From: Paulinella micropora
Taxonomy: Eukaryota; Cercozoa; Imbricatea; Euglyphida
Assembly (NCBI GenBank): GCA_009731375.1
Contig: BJOX01000112.1
Span: 840,359 to 904,358, forward strand
DNA length: 64,000 bases
Direction: 5' to 3'
In this document: positions 23,833 through 33,728 of the stretch, one piece after another
Numbering within the stretch: position 1 is the first letter of the stretch
Layout of the letters: each line of letters begins with the position of its first letter
Notes under the pieces: model-generated
Told to the model about the DNA's origin: nothing
Databases searched by the model: none
What the model saw: the letters and a program-made list of their open reading frames with translations, nothing else
Program-made: the position numbers and the translations under genes

Positions 23833-26800
23833 ATGAGCGCCGGCCGGTGTATCAAGCGCCGCCGGCTCGATGGCTTGAGTGACCTTTTTGAGCTGCCGGA
23901 GGACGGACAGAACGGCGACTTCCTCGTCTCGGATGGCGGCGGGGGCGCGAGGTGGGAGACCGGCGGCGCCGCGCCCCCGGACTCCGGCGGTGGTAGTGGC
24001 CACGTGACAGACTACAATAACCCTCACAAAACGTCGCTGGCGAATTTAGTAAACTCGTCGACACTGAAGCTGACGGGGGCGGGCGGTACCAGCACGCTCT
24101 CCGCCCCGACCACTGGCTCTTCGGCGCTCAAGCTGCCAACCGAACTGCCAGGCAAAATATCGATGGTTACACTGGCCTCCGACGGCTCGCTGCAATCTGG
24201 GGGTAATTCTATCCATCACAACTTGATGTTCGGCCTGACTGCTACTGGCAGCAAGATGCCGAGCAACATGACTACGAACCCCTGGGTCAGCCCCGATGTG
24301 TACACCTACACAGCGAGCTCCGACGGGAGGTACGGGGACAGCGCCTCATATGATGCCCGACTCGCGTTCGACGACTCCGCTAGTACTACACACAGAGGCA
24401 CAGGCCCTTACGACGCTACCACTGGCGTTTGGAGTGGTCCATTGGGGGTGACTGGGAAGACTATTAACGGCGTTTTCGTGAATGGTAACTGGTTACAGCT
24501 CGATTTGGGTAGGGTGGTTCAGCTGACACAATACTACGTCACTTCCGCCAATAACTTAAATTCCGCGACCTCGTATGCGCCCGGCCAGTGGATGATGGCT
24601 ACTAGCACGAACGGCTCTACTTGGACAAAGTGGCACGACCAGAACGTGACACAGACGTTCACCACTAGCCAGGAAAAAACGTTTTTTCCTGTAGGCGGAG
24701 CAATTGCCAGGTATGTGGTGATGGTAGTTAGAGTCGCCGGATCTACCAGACTGGTCGACCGGACCGTGCACGAAATAGCCTCGCTAAAATTCGATTTCTA
24801 CGAGTACTTTTATTTACCGAGGAACCTATCACCACCCTATGACGCGACTGACGCCGCTAACAAGTACTATGTGGACTCACAGCTGTCCAAGACGCCGCTG
24901 ACTATTGGCACGTCCTCGATCGCGAGCACGGGGAGCGTGGCGCTGGCTTTGCCGAGCGCGCTGCCTGCCGCGACGTCGCTGGTGTCGATGACTTCTGCGG
25001 GCGCGCTGCAGCACGGGGACCAAGCCATCTCCCACAACCTGAGCTTTGTCGCTACTGCGTACGTGAAGAAGCCCGACGGCATGACGAGCAACAGCTGGAA
25101 CGGCCTAATCGCGAGCGCGTCTACTTCCGGGAACGGCAACGCGTACGACGGCTTCAACACGGGCTCGAACTTTTCCTGGCAGAGCGACACCGGTACCTAC
25201 AATGCCACGAGCGGCGCCTACCTTTCCAATGCCAGCAAAACGTTTTCGAATGTAGCGTACCCCGGAGAGTGGCTCCAACTAGATTTTGGCACTGGGGTCG
25301 TCCTGCAGCAGTACTGCCTGCAGGCCCAGTCCAGCGGTCTGGATAAATCACCAAAGACCTGGCAGGTGGGCACGTCGTTGAACGGCACTAGCTGGACGCT
25401 GTGGCACACCGGCTCGTACACTTTTATCGATGGCAGTTCCATCACCTTCACGCCGACCGATACTGCCAGGGCCGCCCGCTACGTGGCCATCGTGGTTGCT
25501 TCTATCAAGGCGGGAGGAACCTCTGGCTTCTGTGCAATCGGCCACTTTGGCTTCGACTACACGTCGTGCCCCGCGATCAAGAACGTAGCGACGCCGCTCG
25601 CCGGCACGGACGCTGCCAACAAGGCCTACGTAGACTTGCAGACCTCAAAGTCGCCATTGACGATCGGCACATCCTCGATCGCGAGCACCGGGAGCGTGGC
25701 GCTGAGCTTGCCGAGCGCCCTGCCCGGCTCGACCTCTTTGGTCACACTGGACTCGGCGGGCCGGCTTGCGGCGAACTCGTTGTTGCTAGCCTCCACGCCG
25801 GTCCAGACCGCCGTCCTGAGCATGACCTCTGCGGGGCAGGTAGTGACCCAGAGCACTTCGACCACGGTGGTGACTTCTACTGGCACAGTGACGATGCCAG
25901 CCTACACTACTGTGACGGACTCTACTACAGACCCTAACTGGGCGCTCAGCCACTCTTCTGCAGTTACTGGCCAAGAGAGCTGGAGAGTTTTCGCTCCTGC
26001 TGGCCAGCCCTGGACTAGCCTCAGCAACTACAACGCGGACGGGAGTATCAACACGACCACCAACGCCGTTACCAACGTAGGCGGCAGCAACGTGTACGGC
26101 GAGTACTTTACGCTTGAGCACAAGCGGCGCCGGTACAAAATCACAAGGATCATTTTGGCTAGTGGCACGTCTGTAGCTCCCTGCCCCAAAACCTTTACGT
26201 TGGCGGGGTCGAACGATGGCAGTACCTGGACCCTGGTCTATTCCGATACCCTCTCTTTTACCGCGTCGTTCCAGAGCCGGACCTCATACCCGCCCGGTCC
26301 GACCGCGTTCTATTACTACCACCGGTTTATTGCCACTTCTACACACTCGAGTACAGCGGTTGCAGTGGGGAAATTTGATCCCACTGTTGAGTTGGAGGGC
26401 GTGTCGGTCACTACCACGGGCCTCACGGGCGTGGATTCGATTATGTGTGGCAGAAACACGCTGAAGCTGCCGACCGCGCTGCCTTCTGCCGGAATGGACC
26501 GCGTGCTCCAAATCAATGATTTCGGTGAGTTCGAGCTGGGCACCTGGGACCGCGGCCACTGGCTGACTAGCGACACGGCAGTCACTCTTAATAGTGGATC
26601 CGCCAGGAAGATCCCGGTCGATGGCGCTGTCAGGCTGGCGCCCGTGTACGGCAATATCACCGTAAGCCACGCCGACGGCTACACGACCTGGCAGAACACT
26701 TCGGGCATGACCAGGAAGTGGTTTATTACGGGATGCTTCAGGTACTTGAACAGCGCGGCGGCCACGACCGCAATGACAGCAGGCATGTCTTGCGCAACCT

Positions 26801-27069
26801 GGGTGGAAAGGAACTCGGTGAGGCCTGCTAACACGAATGTTCAGGGCACGAATGCGCTTCTGCACTCGGAAGCCGCTGCCAGCGGCCAGTTTGAAAACAT
26901 GCGCTATGTCAAGCCCTGGCTCGCCGGCGTGCTGGAGGTACTAGCAAATGAGTATATCTGGTTCGAAACGTTAGGTACGACACAGGGCGCTACACAATGG
27001 AGTGTGGTCATCGGCGGCACCTCAATAGGGGACAGGGGCCGCGTAACCATTACCGAGATTCCGGGCTGA
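23833..27069 (+). CDS. Fibre-like protein with repeated discoidin-like modules
   Basis: A 1078-residue Ser/Thr/Gly-rich protein, most likely a virion fibre for host attachment. Three related segments (about residues 155-305, 416-575 and 690-845) show F5/8C (discoidin)-like features such as GEWLQLDFG/WLQLDLG, STNGSTWTKWH and ARYVVMVV. Between them are phage-fibre-like collars, AANKYYVDSQLSKTPLTIG and AANKAYVDLQTSKSPLTIG, each followed by SIASTGSVAL. The C-terminal ~170 residues form a different beta-rich head. The start is preceded by a T-tract and is the first ATG after the zinc-ribbon gene. The 3' part is duplicated at 28063-30537. Confidence 0.78.
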   Translation: MSAGRCIKRRRLDGLSDLFELPEDGQNGDFLVSDGGGGARWETGGAAPPDSGGGSGHVTDYNNPHKTSLANLVNSSTLKLTGAGGTSTLSAPTTGSSALKLPTELPGKISMVTLASDGSLQSGGNSIHHNLMFGLTATGSKMPSNMTTNPWVSPDVYTYTASSDGRYGDSASYDARLAFDDSASTTHRGTGPYDATTGVWSGPLGVTGKTINGVFVNGNWLQLDLGRVVQLTQYYVTSANNLNSATSYAPGQWMMATSTNGSTWTKWHDQNVTQTFTTSQEKTFFPVGGAIARYVVMVVRVAGSTRLVDRTVHEIASLKFDFYEYFYLPRNLSPPYDATDAANKYYVDSQLSKTPLTIGTSSIASTGSVALALPSALPAATSLVSMTSAGALQHGDQAISHNLSFVATAYVKKPDGMTSNSWNGLIASASTSGNGNAYDGFNTGSNFSWQSDTGTYNATSGAYLSNASKTFSNVAYPGEWLQLDFGTGVVLQQYCLQAQSSGLDKSPKTWQVGTSLNGTSWTLWHTGSYTFIDGSSITFTPTDTARAARYVAIVVASIKAGGTSGFCAIGHFGFDYTSCPAIKNVATPLAGTDAANKAYVDLQTSKSPLTIGTSSIASTGSVALSLPSALPGSTSLVTLDSAGRLAANSLLLASTPVQTAVLSMTSAGQVVTQSTSTTVVTSTGTVTMPAYTTVTDSTTDPNWALSHSSAVTGQESWRVFAPAGQPWTSLSNYNADGSINTTTNAVTNVGGSNVYGEYFTLEHKRRRYKITRIILASGTSVAPCPKTFTLAGSNDGSTWTLVYSDTLSFTASFQSRTSYPPGPTAFYYYHRFIATSTHSSTAVAVGKFDPTVELEGVSVTTTGLTGVDSIMCGRNTLKLPTALPSAGMDRVLQINDFGEFELGTWDRGHWLTSDTAVTLNSGSARKIPVDGAVRLAPVYGNITVSHADGYTTWQNTSGMTRKWFITGCFRYLNSAAATTAMTAGMSCATWVERNSVRPANTNVQGTNALLHSEAAASGQFENMRYVKPWLAGVLEVLANEYIWFETLGTTQGATQWSVVIGGTSIGDRGRVTITEIPG

Positions 27070-27105
27070 TTTTGCTTTTTAAAAAAGTTTTTTTTTTCTT
27101 ACGAA

Positions 27106-27465
27106 ATGAGTACTTTAATGATAATGCAACGGCTGTCACTGAAGAGGCTGGTGCCTTCTAGCGAGGACGCGCTGTCCAAGACTACGAGCGAGCTCATGCG
27201 GGAGATGAAGCAGAGCTACCAGGACTTTAGCTGGGGCTGTGTGCCCGGCATGATTGTGCACGGCGTGCGTTTTTTGGCGGAGTACACGCAGCACACGGGC
27301 GAGGAAAAGAAGCGTGTGCTGGTACATGTGCTGGTGGAGCTTTGCCCCGACGACGACCTGGACAGACTCATCCCGCCGGTGATTGACACTATATGGACTC
27401 TGGTGAAGGCCTTGATCGCCCAGGGCTGCTGTGAGCGCGCTGCGCTGGCATGCTGTGTATCATGA
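27106..27465 (+). CDS. Conserved-looking small helical protein (119 aa)
   Basis: Helical protein with a KKRVLVHVLVELCP segment and a hydrophobic IPPVIDTIWTLVKALI helix near the C terminus. The arrangement reminds me of small uncharacterised proteins common in large DNA viruses that end in a V/I-D-T/L-I helix, but I cannot confirm that. It starts 37 bp after the fibre stop, behind a T10 tract. Its 3' end overlaps the convergent 2-TM gene by 77 bp. An identical copy lies at 30574-30933 in the duplicated block. Confidence 0.6.
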   Translation: MSTLMIMQRLSLKRLVPSSEDALSKTTSELMREMKQSYQDFSWGCVPGMIVHGVRFLAEYTQHTGEEKKRVLVHVLVELCPDDDLDRLIPPVIDTIWTLVKALIAQGCCERAALACCVS

Positions 27466-28052
27466 TCCTGCGGCCGGCGATGGGCGTGTCGCTGGCAAAG
27501 TTGGGCTTGCTCTGGGAGTCGTAGAGGCTCTCGGTCGTGACCTTGTTGCGGCGGAGTATGTGCAGCGGGATGATTTGCTCGACCTGGCGGATCTTTTCCA
27601 GCGTCATGATGGTGCGGACGAGCAGGACGTCCGCAGAAAGGCGGAAGCGCCTTCTCTTGGTAAGCTCGACGCAGATGTTGGACCTGAGCATGTCGTACAT
27701 GAGTTCGGCCGACAGGTGCTGGGTGTAGCGCTGGCCGAAATTGAAGAAGCCGTTGACGGTGTTGAGGATGGCCGTAATCAAGAGGCAAAGAACAGCGACC
27801 CAGTCGTAGCCGGTACTCGCGCACCTGTCCAGCCCGAACTCGGCGACGATGATCGAGCAGACAACGGGCACGACGGTAGCCATCAGCCCCCAGGAAACGT
27901 AGAGGATGTGGAAGAAGTTGGCCGACTGGGAGTTGAGCTTGGCATGCAGCTCGCACTCCTTGATGACGGACTTGAAGTAGAGCTCGTGCCTGTCAGACCA
28001 GCTTTCCTCTTCCCTGCGCAGGTCGAGGTCGTCGCTGAGGCGTTCCTCCTCG
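27389..28052 (-). CDS. Two-TM SLATT-like protein, copy 1 (cut by gap)
   Basis: The same gene as 30857-31537 but without its first codons, which fall in the gap at 28053-28062. It is nearly identical to the second copy over the shared part; one base differs at 27731 versus 31199 (T versus A), changing one residue. See the complete copy for domain description. Confidence 0.7.
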
Positions 28053-28062
28053 NNNNNNNNNN
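28053..28062. other. 10-N gap at edge of duplicated block
   Basis: The gap separates 24595-28052 from its near-identical copy starting at 28063. The copy starts in mid-fibre gene, so the joint is not a natural gene boundary. Confidence 0.95.
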
Positions 28063-30537
28063 ATGGCTACTAGCACGAACGGCTCTACTTGGACAAAGTG
28101 GCACGACCAGAACGTGACACAGACGTTCACCACTAGCCAGGAAAAAACGTTTTTTCCTGTAGGCGGAGCAATTGCCAGGTATGTGGTGATGGTAGTTAGA
28201 GTCGCCGGATCTACCAGACTGGTCGACCGGACCGTGCACGAAATAGCCTCGCTAAAATTCGATTTCTACGAGTACTTTTATTTACCGAGGAACCTATCAC
28301 CACCCTATGACGCGACTGACGCCGCTAACAAGTACTATGTGGACTCACAGCTGTCCAAGACGCCGCTGACTATTGGCACGTCCTCGATCGCGAGCACGGG
28401 GAGCGTGGCGCTGGCTTTGCCGAGCGCGCTGCCTGCCGCGACGTCGCTGGTGTCGATGACTTCTGCGGGCGCGCTGCAGCACGGGGACCAAGCCATCTCC
28501 CACAACCTGAGCTTTGTCGCTACTGCGTACGTGAAGAAGCCCGACGGCATGACGAGCAACAGCTGGAACGGCCTAATCGCGAGCGCGTCTACTTCCGGGA
28601 ACGGCAACGCGTACGACGGCTTCAACACGGGCTCGAACTTTTCCTGGCAGAGCGACACCGGTACCTACAATGCCACGAGCGGCGCCTACCTTTCCAATGC
28701 CAGCAAAACGTTTTCGAATGTAGCGTACCCCGGAGAGTGGCTCCAACTAGATTTTGGCACTGGGGTCGTCCTGCAGCAGTACTGCCTGCAGGCCCAGTCC
28801 AGCGGTCTGGATAAATCACCAAAGACCTGGCAGGTGGGCACGTCGTTGAACGGCACTAGCTGGACGCTGTGGCACACCGGCTCGTACACTTTTATCGATG
28901 GCAGTTCCATCACCTTCACGCCGACCGATACTGCCAGGGCCGCCCGCTACGTGGCCATCGTGGTTGCTTCTATCAAGGCGGGAGGAACCTCTGGCTTCTG
29001 TGCAATCGGCCACTTTGGCTTCGACTACACGTCGTGCCCCGCGATCAAGAACGTAGCGACGCCGCTCGCCGGCACGGACGCTGCCAACAAGGCCTACGTA
29101 GACTTGCAGACCTCAAAGTCGCCATTGACGATCGGCACATCCTCGATCGCGAGCACCGGGAGCGTGGCGCTGAGCTTGCCGAGCGCCCTGCCCGGCTCGA
29201 CCTCTTTGGTCACACTGGACTCGGCGGGCCGGCTTGCGGCGAACTCGTTGTTGCTAGCCTCCACGCCGGTCCAGACCGCCGTCCTGAGCATGACCTCTGC
29301 GGGGCAGGTAGTGACCCAGAGCACTTCGACCACGGTGGTGACTTCTACTGGCACAGTGACGATGCCAGCCTACACTACTGTGACGGACTCTACTACAGAC
29401 CCTAACTGGGCGCTCAGCCACTCTTCTGCAGTTACTGGCCAAGAGAGCTGGAGAGTTTTCGCTCCTGCTGGCCAGCCCTGGACTAGCCTCAGCAACTACA
29501 ACGCGGACGGGAGTATCAACACGACCACCAACGCCGTTACCAACGTAGGCGGCAGCAACGTGTACGGCGAGTACTTTACGCTTGAGCACAAGCGGCGCCG
29601 GTACAAAATCACAAGGATCATTTTGGCTAGTGGCACGTCTGTAGCTCCCTGCCCCAAAACCTTTACGTTGGCGGGGTCGAACGATGGCAGTACCTGGACC
29701 CTGGTCTATTCCGATACCCTCTCTTTTACCGCGTCGTTCCAGAGCCGGACCTCATACCCGCCCGGTCCGACCGCGTTCTATTACTACCACCGGTTTATTG
29801 CCACTTCTACACACTCGAGTACAGCGGTTGCAGTGGGGAAATTTGATCCCACTGTTGAGTTGGAGGGCGTGTCGGTCACTACCACGGGCCTCACGGGCGT
29901 GGATTCGATTATGTGTGGCAGAAACACGCTGAAGCTGCCGACCGCGCTGCCTTCTGCCGGAATGGACCGCGTGCTCCAAATCAATGATTTCGGTGAGTTC
30001 GAGCTGGGCACCTGGGACCGCGGCCACTGGCTGACTAGCGACACGGCAGTCACTCTTAATAGTGGATCCGCCAGGAAGATCCCGGTCGATGGCGCTGTCA
30101 GGCTGGCGCCCGTGTACGGCAATATCACCGTAAGCCACGCCGACGGCTACACGACCTGGCAGAACACTTCGGGCATGACCAGGAAGTGGTTTATTACGGG
30201 ATGCTTCAGGTACTTGAACAGCGCGGCGGCCACGACCGCAATGACAGCAGGCATGTCTTGCGCAACCTGGGTGGAAAGGAACTCGGTGAGGCCTGCTAAC
30301 ACGAATGTTCAGGGCACGAATGCGCTTCTGCACTCGGAAGCCGCTGCCAGCGGCCAGTTTGAAAACATGCGCTATGTCAAGCCCTGGCTCGCCGGCGTGC
30401 TGGAGGTACTAGCAAATGAGTATATCTGGTTCGAAACGTTAGGTACGACACAGGGCGCTACACAATGGAGTGTGGTCATCGGCGGCACCTCAATAGGGGA
30501 CAGGGGCCGCGTAACCATTACCGAGATTCCGGGCTGA
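28063..30537 (+). pseudogene. Duplicate 3' part of fibre gene
   Basis: The 824-codon copy of the C-terminal three quarters of the fibre protein at 23833-27069. It lacks the N-terminal anchoring part and begins directly at the N gap. Probably an assembly duplicate rather than a gene. Confidence 0.85.
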
Positions 30538-30573
30538 TTTTGCTTTTTAAAAAAGTTTTTTTTTTCTTACGAA

Positions 30574-30933
30574 ATGAGTACTTTAATGATAATGCAACGG
30601 CTGTCACTGAAGAGGCTGGTGCCTTCTAGCGAGGACGCGCTGTCCAAGACTACGAGCGAGCTCATGCGGGAGATGAAGCAGAGCTACCAGGACTTTAGCT
30701 GGGGCTGTGTGCCCGGCATGATTGTGCACGGCGTGCGTTTTTTGGCGGAGTACACGCAGCACACGGGCGAGGAAAAGAAGCGTGTGCTGGTACATGTGCT
30801 GGTGGAGCTTTGCCCCGACGACGACCTGGACAGACTCATCCCGCCGGTGATTGACACTATATGGACTCTGGTGAAGGCCTTGATCGCCCAGGGCTGCTGT
30901 GAGCGCGCTGCGCTGGCATGCTGTGTATCATGA
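30574..30933 (+). CDS. Duplicate of 119-aa small helical protein
   Basis: Same sequence as 27106-27465, within the duplicated block. Only one copy is expected in the real genome. Confidence 0.6.
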   Translation: MSTLMIMQRLSLKRLVPSSEDALSKTTSELMREMKQSYQDFSWGCVPGMIVHGVRFLAEYTQHTGEEKKRVLVHVLVELCPDDDLDRLIPPVIDTIWTLVKALIAQGCCERAALACCVS

Positions 30934-31537
30934 TCCTGCGGCCGGCGATGGGCGTGTCGCTGGCAAAGTTGGGCTTGCTCTGGGAGTCGTAGAGGCTCTC
31001 GGTCGTGACCTTGTTGCGGCGGAGTATGTGCAGCGGGATGATTTGCTCGACCTGGCGGATCTTTTCCAGCGTCATGATGGTGCGGACGAGCAGGACGTCC
31101 GCAGAAAGGCGGAAGCGCCTTCTCTTGGTAAGCTCGACGCAGATGTTGGACCTGAGCATGTCGTACATGAGTTCGGCCGACAGGTGCTGGGTGAAGCGCT
31201 GGCCGAAATTGAAGAAGCCGTTGACGGTGTTGAGGATGGCCGTAATCAAGAGGCAAAGAACAGCGACCCAGTCGTAGCCGGTACTCGCGCACCTGTCCAG
31301 CCCGAACTCGGCGACGATGATCGAGCAGACAACGGGCACGACGGTAGCCATCAGCCCCCAGGAAACGTAGAGGATGTGGAAGAAGTTGGCCGACTGGGAG
31401 TTGAGCTTGGCATGCAGCTCGCACTCCTTGATGACGGACTTGAAGTAGAGCTCGTGCCTGTCAGACCAGCTTTCCTCTTCCCTGCGCAGGTCGAGGTCGT
31501 CGCTGAGGCGTTCCTCCTCGCCCCCCCTCTCCTCCAT
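30857..31537 (-). CDS. Two-TM SLATT-like membrane protein (226 aa)
   Basis: Complete copy. The acidic N terminus is followed by a helix (ELYFKSVIKECELHAKLNSQSA), two hydrophobic segments (YVSWGLMATVVPVVCSIIVA and WVAVLCLLITAILNTVNGFF), then a helical stretch HLSAELMYDMLRSNICVEL and a basic tail. Two TM helices flanked by such helices resemble SLATT/DUF4231-type 2-TM proteins, which are known in bacterial conflict systems and also occur in DNA viruses. The role here is unknown; virion membrane or host-membrane effector are options. It overlaps the convergent small gene by 77 bp. Confidence 0.6.
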   Translation of the reverse strand: MEERGGEEERLSDDLDLRREEESWSDRHELYFKSVIKECELHAKLNSQSANFFHILYVSWGLMATVVPVVCSIIVAEFGLDRCASTGYDWVAVLCLLITAILNTVNGFFNFGQRFTQHLSAELMYDMLRSNICVELTKRRRFRLSADVLLVRTIMTLEKIRQVEQIIPLHILRRNKVTTESLYDSQSKPNFASDTPIAGRRIMIHSMPAQRAHSSPGRSRPSPESI

Positions 31538-31585
31538 TTTCGTGTGTTTTGGTTTTTTTCCGAGCGAAAATTAAAAAAAAGGTCA

Positions 31586-31747
31586 TCACTTTTTCTTCTT
31601 CTTCTTGCTCTTGGTCTTGGTACTAATGGACTTTTTGGCCGGACGGATAGGCTCCTTGGTACCGGTCTTGGCTACTTTGTGAAGGTAGCGGGCGTAAGCA
31701 ACCGGGTCGGCCGCTCCGTACCGCAACGCGTTCTGTGCGGTCATCAT
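31586..31747 (-). CDS. Small basic protein (53 aa)
   Basis: Starts with tandem ATGs at 31747/31744 and ends in a long Lys run (KTKSKKKKK) before a double TGA. The middle has ADPVAYARYLHKVAKTG. On its strand a T10-CTTCTTCTT-ATTAAAA tract lies just upstream. Size, charge and position beside the penton-like gene suggest a DNA-binding virion core peptide. It could also be chance, but a full start-to-stop frame precisely filling the space between two genes supports it. Confidence 0.5.
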   Translation of the reverse strand: MMTAQNALRYGAADPVAYARYLHKVAKTGTKEPIRPAKKSISTKTKSKKKKKK

Positions 31748-31796
31748 CTTTTTTCAAATGAACAATTTTAATAAGAAGAAGAAAAAAAAAAGTGTG

Positions 31797-32639
31797 CTAG
31801 CCTCCCGCCTTGGAAAGGAGCATTTCCCACTCGGCGCCGTTGAGTTGGACCTTGTTGTATGTGTCCGGACTGACTAGCTGGATGTTGAGGTGCTTGGTAG
31901 GCCTAGGAAAATTGATCCATTGGCGGTGTGTGTCGAAGGCTGAGCTCTGGTAAGCCCCGGCGGAGGCGAGGAAGGGGATGACGAGGGAAGCGTTGTGCGC
32001 GCGCTGCGTCTTGACGATGGCGAGCGTGTTGCCGTTGTTGTCCAGCTTCCTGTCCTCGATGTTGCCCCCGAGCGCGTAGCTGGAGCTGGAGGATTCCTTG
32101 ATCTGGATGCCGAGGGAGATGGGCGTGCCTAGCGCAACCACGTTGGGCAGCAGGTTGGCCTGGTTGGGCACGAGCTGGTAGAGGACGTCGGAGGCGCTGG
32201 TGCGAAAGCCGAGGATGGCGTGCGCGCTGTCGCCCTTGTGATTGGAGTAGATTTGGAACTCGGCGCCCGCGGGCAGCGTGAACTGCAGCTTCATGACGGG
32301 TTCGATGTACTCGACGAGGATGGCTGGCCCTTCCATGGTGTAGGCCACTAGGATGTCGGTGAGTGTGTCCGCGAGCGTTTTGGCCGTGTAGTTCTGGGAA
32401 GGGATGGTGATGGTGACGTCGCCGGTGCCGGTCTTGAAGAGGTAGAGCCTGTTGTTGGTGGAGTTGACGTTGTAGATGGTGTTGGGGATGGTGGCCCAGA
32501 TGAGGCGGTAGTCGCCGACGATGGCTTCCGGGAGAGGGAGGCGGAAGAGCGCGGGGTCGCCGTCTCCCTGCAGGCGCTCCCGGTCCTTGGAGCGGACCAG
32601 GAGGTTCATTTCGCTGAGGTTGCGCAGCTGGCCTTGCAT
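31797..32639 (-). CDS. Penton-like minor capsid protein
   Basis: A 280-residue beta-rich protein. The N-terminal SEMNLLVRSKDRE region is followed by YRLIWATIPNTIYNVNSTNN, then TITIPSQNYTAKTLADTLTDIL, LQFTLPAGAEFQIYSN and HAILGFRT. This order (IPNT-x-YN, then a short beta-hairpin binding loop ending in a TL-x-x-L helix, then an LGF motif) is what I associate with penton/minor capsid proteins of polinton-like viruses and virophages. It lies close to the major capsid, resolvase and basic core genes, which fits a virion module. No catalytic motifs are visible. Confidence 0.65.
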   Translation of the reverse strand: MQGQLRNLSEMNLLVRSKDRERLQGDGDPALFRLPLPEAIVGDYRLIWATIPNTIYNVNSTNNRLYLFKTGTGDVTITIPSQNYTAKTLADTLTDILVAYTMEGPAILVEYIEPVMKLQFTLPAGAEFQIYSNHKGDSAHAILGFRTSASDVLYQLVPNQANLLPNVVALGTPISLGIQIKESSSSSYALGGNIEDRKLDNNGNTLAIVKTQRAHNASLVIPFLASAGAYQSSAFDTHRQWINFPRPTKHLNIQLVSPDTYNKVQLNGAEWEMLLSKAGG

Positions 32640-32735
32640 TACTTTATGTTTTTTTTTCTTCTTCCTCTTCCCCCTTGTGTGACTATACTCGCGAGAAGAA
32701 AAAAAAAAGGAGGCGATTAGAAAAGGCCAAAGAAG

Positions 32736-33110
32736 GTGCCGATGGCCAAGAAGTCGGCGCTCAAGAAGCCGGCGCTCAAGAGGCCGATGGCCAAGAAGTC
32801 GGCGCGCAGGAGGCCGAGGCCGAGGCCGCCGTCGCCCGCGCGCACGCGTTCTCCTAGCCCAAACGGGACGATGCCGGATCCGGTGCAGCCCGCCCCAGCC
32901 AGGCTAACGCCCCGGGAGAAGGACATGTGGAAGAGAACGCACTTGGCGAAGCACTACACGCCCGGACAGAAGAGGGTGATGCGGAGGAAGTTGTGGGAAG
33001 TCCAGGACATTGACCCGAGCCTCTTGGCAGAGAGGAAAAGCTATATAGCGGACCAGCGTAGGTTGCAAGAACAGGGCCTGTGGATTAAGAGCAGGCGTCA
33101 GCGCGTTTAA
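32736..33110 (+). CDS. Protamine/histone H1-like basic protein (124 aa)
   Basis: The first 45 residues consist of repeated AKKSALKKPALKRPMAKKS-type units, then RRRPRPRPPSPARTRSPSP, which resemble protamine or H1 tails with SP phosphosites. The C-terminal half has a helical, basic domain (REKDMWKRTHLAKHY, GQKRVMRRKLWEVQDIDP). It probably condenses DNA in the virion. The N-terminal repeat is also visible at DNA level as two copies of GATGGCCAAGAAGTCGGCG. It is divergent from the penton-like gene and sits 36 bp before the resolvase gene on the same strand. Confidence 0.7.
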   Translation: MPMAKKSALKKPALKRPMAKKSARRRPRPRPPSPARTRSPSPNGTMPDPVQPAPARLTPREKDMWKRTHLAKHYTPGQKRVMRRKLWEVQDIDPSLLAERKSYIADQRRLQEQGLWIKSRRQRV

Positions 33111-33146
33111 TCTTCTGGCCCCCACTTTCCTAAAGGAAGGCAAGGA

Positions 33147-33728
33147 ATGAAGAGGATCGTGTCGGTGGACCCTGGCCTGCGCAATTTGGGCGTGGTGGTG
33201 GTGGAGAGCGACGGCCAGCAGCACGTGAAAGTGCTGTACGCAAAGGTGCTGGACGTGGCGCGGCAGCGCATGAACGACGCCGAGAAGACCAAGGCGGTCT
33301 ACAAGCAGCTGGGCGCTATCCGCGAGGCGTACGGCGCGGACGTGGCGCTGGTGGAAGACCAGAATTTCGGCAGACAGAACACCAACGGCGACAACCTGCT
33401 GGTTCAAGTCGCGGCCGGCACAAGGCTGCTGTCGATGGACGCTAAGGAGTTAATTTACCGGCCGTCCTATTTCAAGTTTTCTGCTTTCTACGCGCTCCGG
33501 AGCACGGACCCTACCCTTAAGGGGCGTTACAAGGAAGAGAGCAAAGTGTTAGCAGTGAATTTAATTAAGCAGTACAAGGTGGTGGGCAAGACCGAGCAGA
33601 TCGGCGCTAGCGATCACTTGTCCGACGCGTTCGGCCTCGCTATGGCCGTGCTGCTCAAATCGTTTGGGCGGGAGCGCTCGGAGCCACTGCCGGTGCCGGC
33701 TCTGCCGGTGCTGGTTCCCGCCCCTTGA
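33147..33728 (+). CDS. RuvC/A22-type Holliday junction resolvase
   Basis: A 193-residue RNase H-fold resolvase that should cut four-way junctions in replicated or concatemeric viral DNA. Catalytic acidic residues appear in order: Asp in RIVSVDPGLRNLGV (residue 7), Glu in ADVALVEDQNFG, and the Asp pair in GASDHLSDAFGLAMA near the C terminus. The length is close to poxvirus A22-type enzymes. The last residues are Pro-rich. It is convergent with the HMG-like gene, overlapping it by 74 bp. Confidence 0.85.
   Translation: MKRIVSVDPGLRNLGVVVVESDGQQHVKVLYAKVLDVARQRMNDAEKTKAVYKQLGAIREAYGADVALVEDQNFGRQNTNGDNLLVQVAAGTRLLSMDAKELIYRPSYFKFSAFYALRSTDPTLKGRYKEESKVLAVNLIKQYKVVGKTEQIGASDHLSDAFGLAMAVLLKSFGRERSEPLPVPALPVLVPAP

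Larger units (their letters stand above)
28063..31520. repeat. 3.46-kb near-exact duplicate of 24595-28052
   Basis: The two blocks are collinear at a constant offset of 3468 bp with one substitution noticed. The duplicate includes the last 2.5 kb of the fibre gene (28063-30537), the 119-aa gene (30574-30933) and the 2-TM gene (30857-31520). Because it begins at a 10-N gap, an uncollapsed contig overlap is more likely than a biological duplication. Confidence 0.92.

Noticed and set aside
25401-25937. 178-codon frame inside the fibre gene and its copy at 28869
   Set aside because: Alternative frame within a long, motif-bearing gene.
30899-31771. 290-codon plus-strand frame and its copy at 27431
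   Set aside because: Antisense to the 2-TM gene, whose TM pattern and start/stop arrangement are more convincing.
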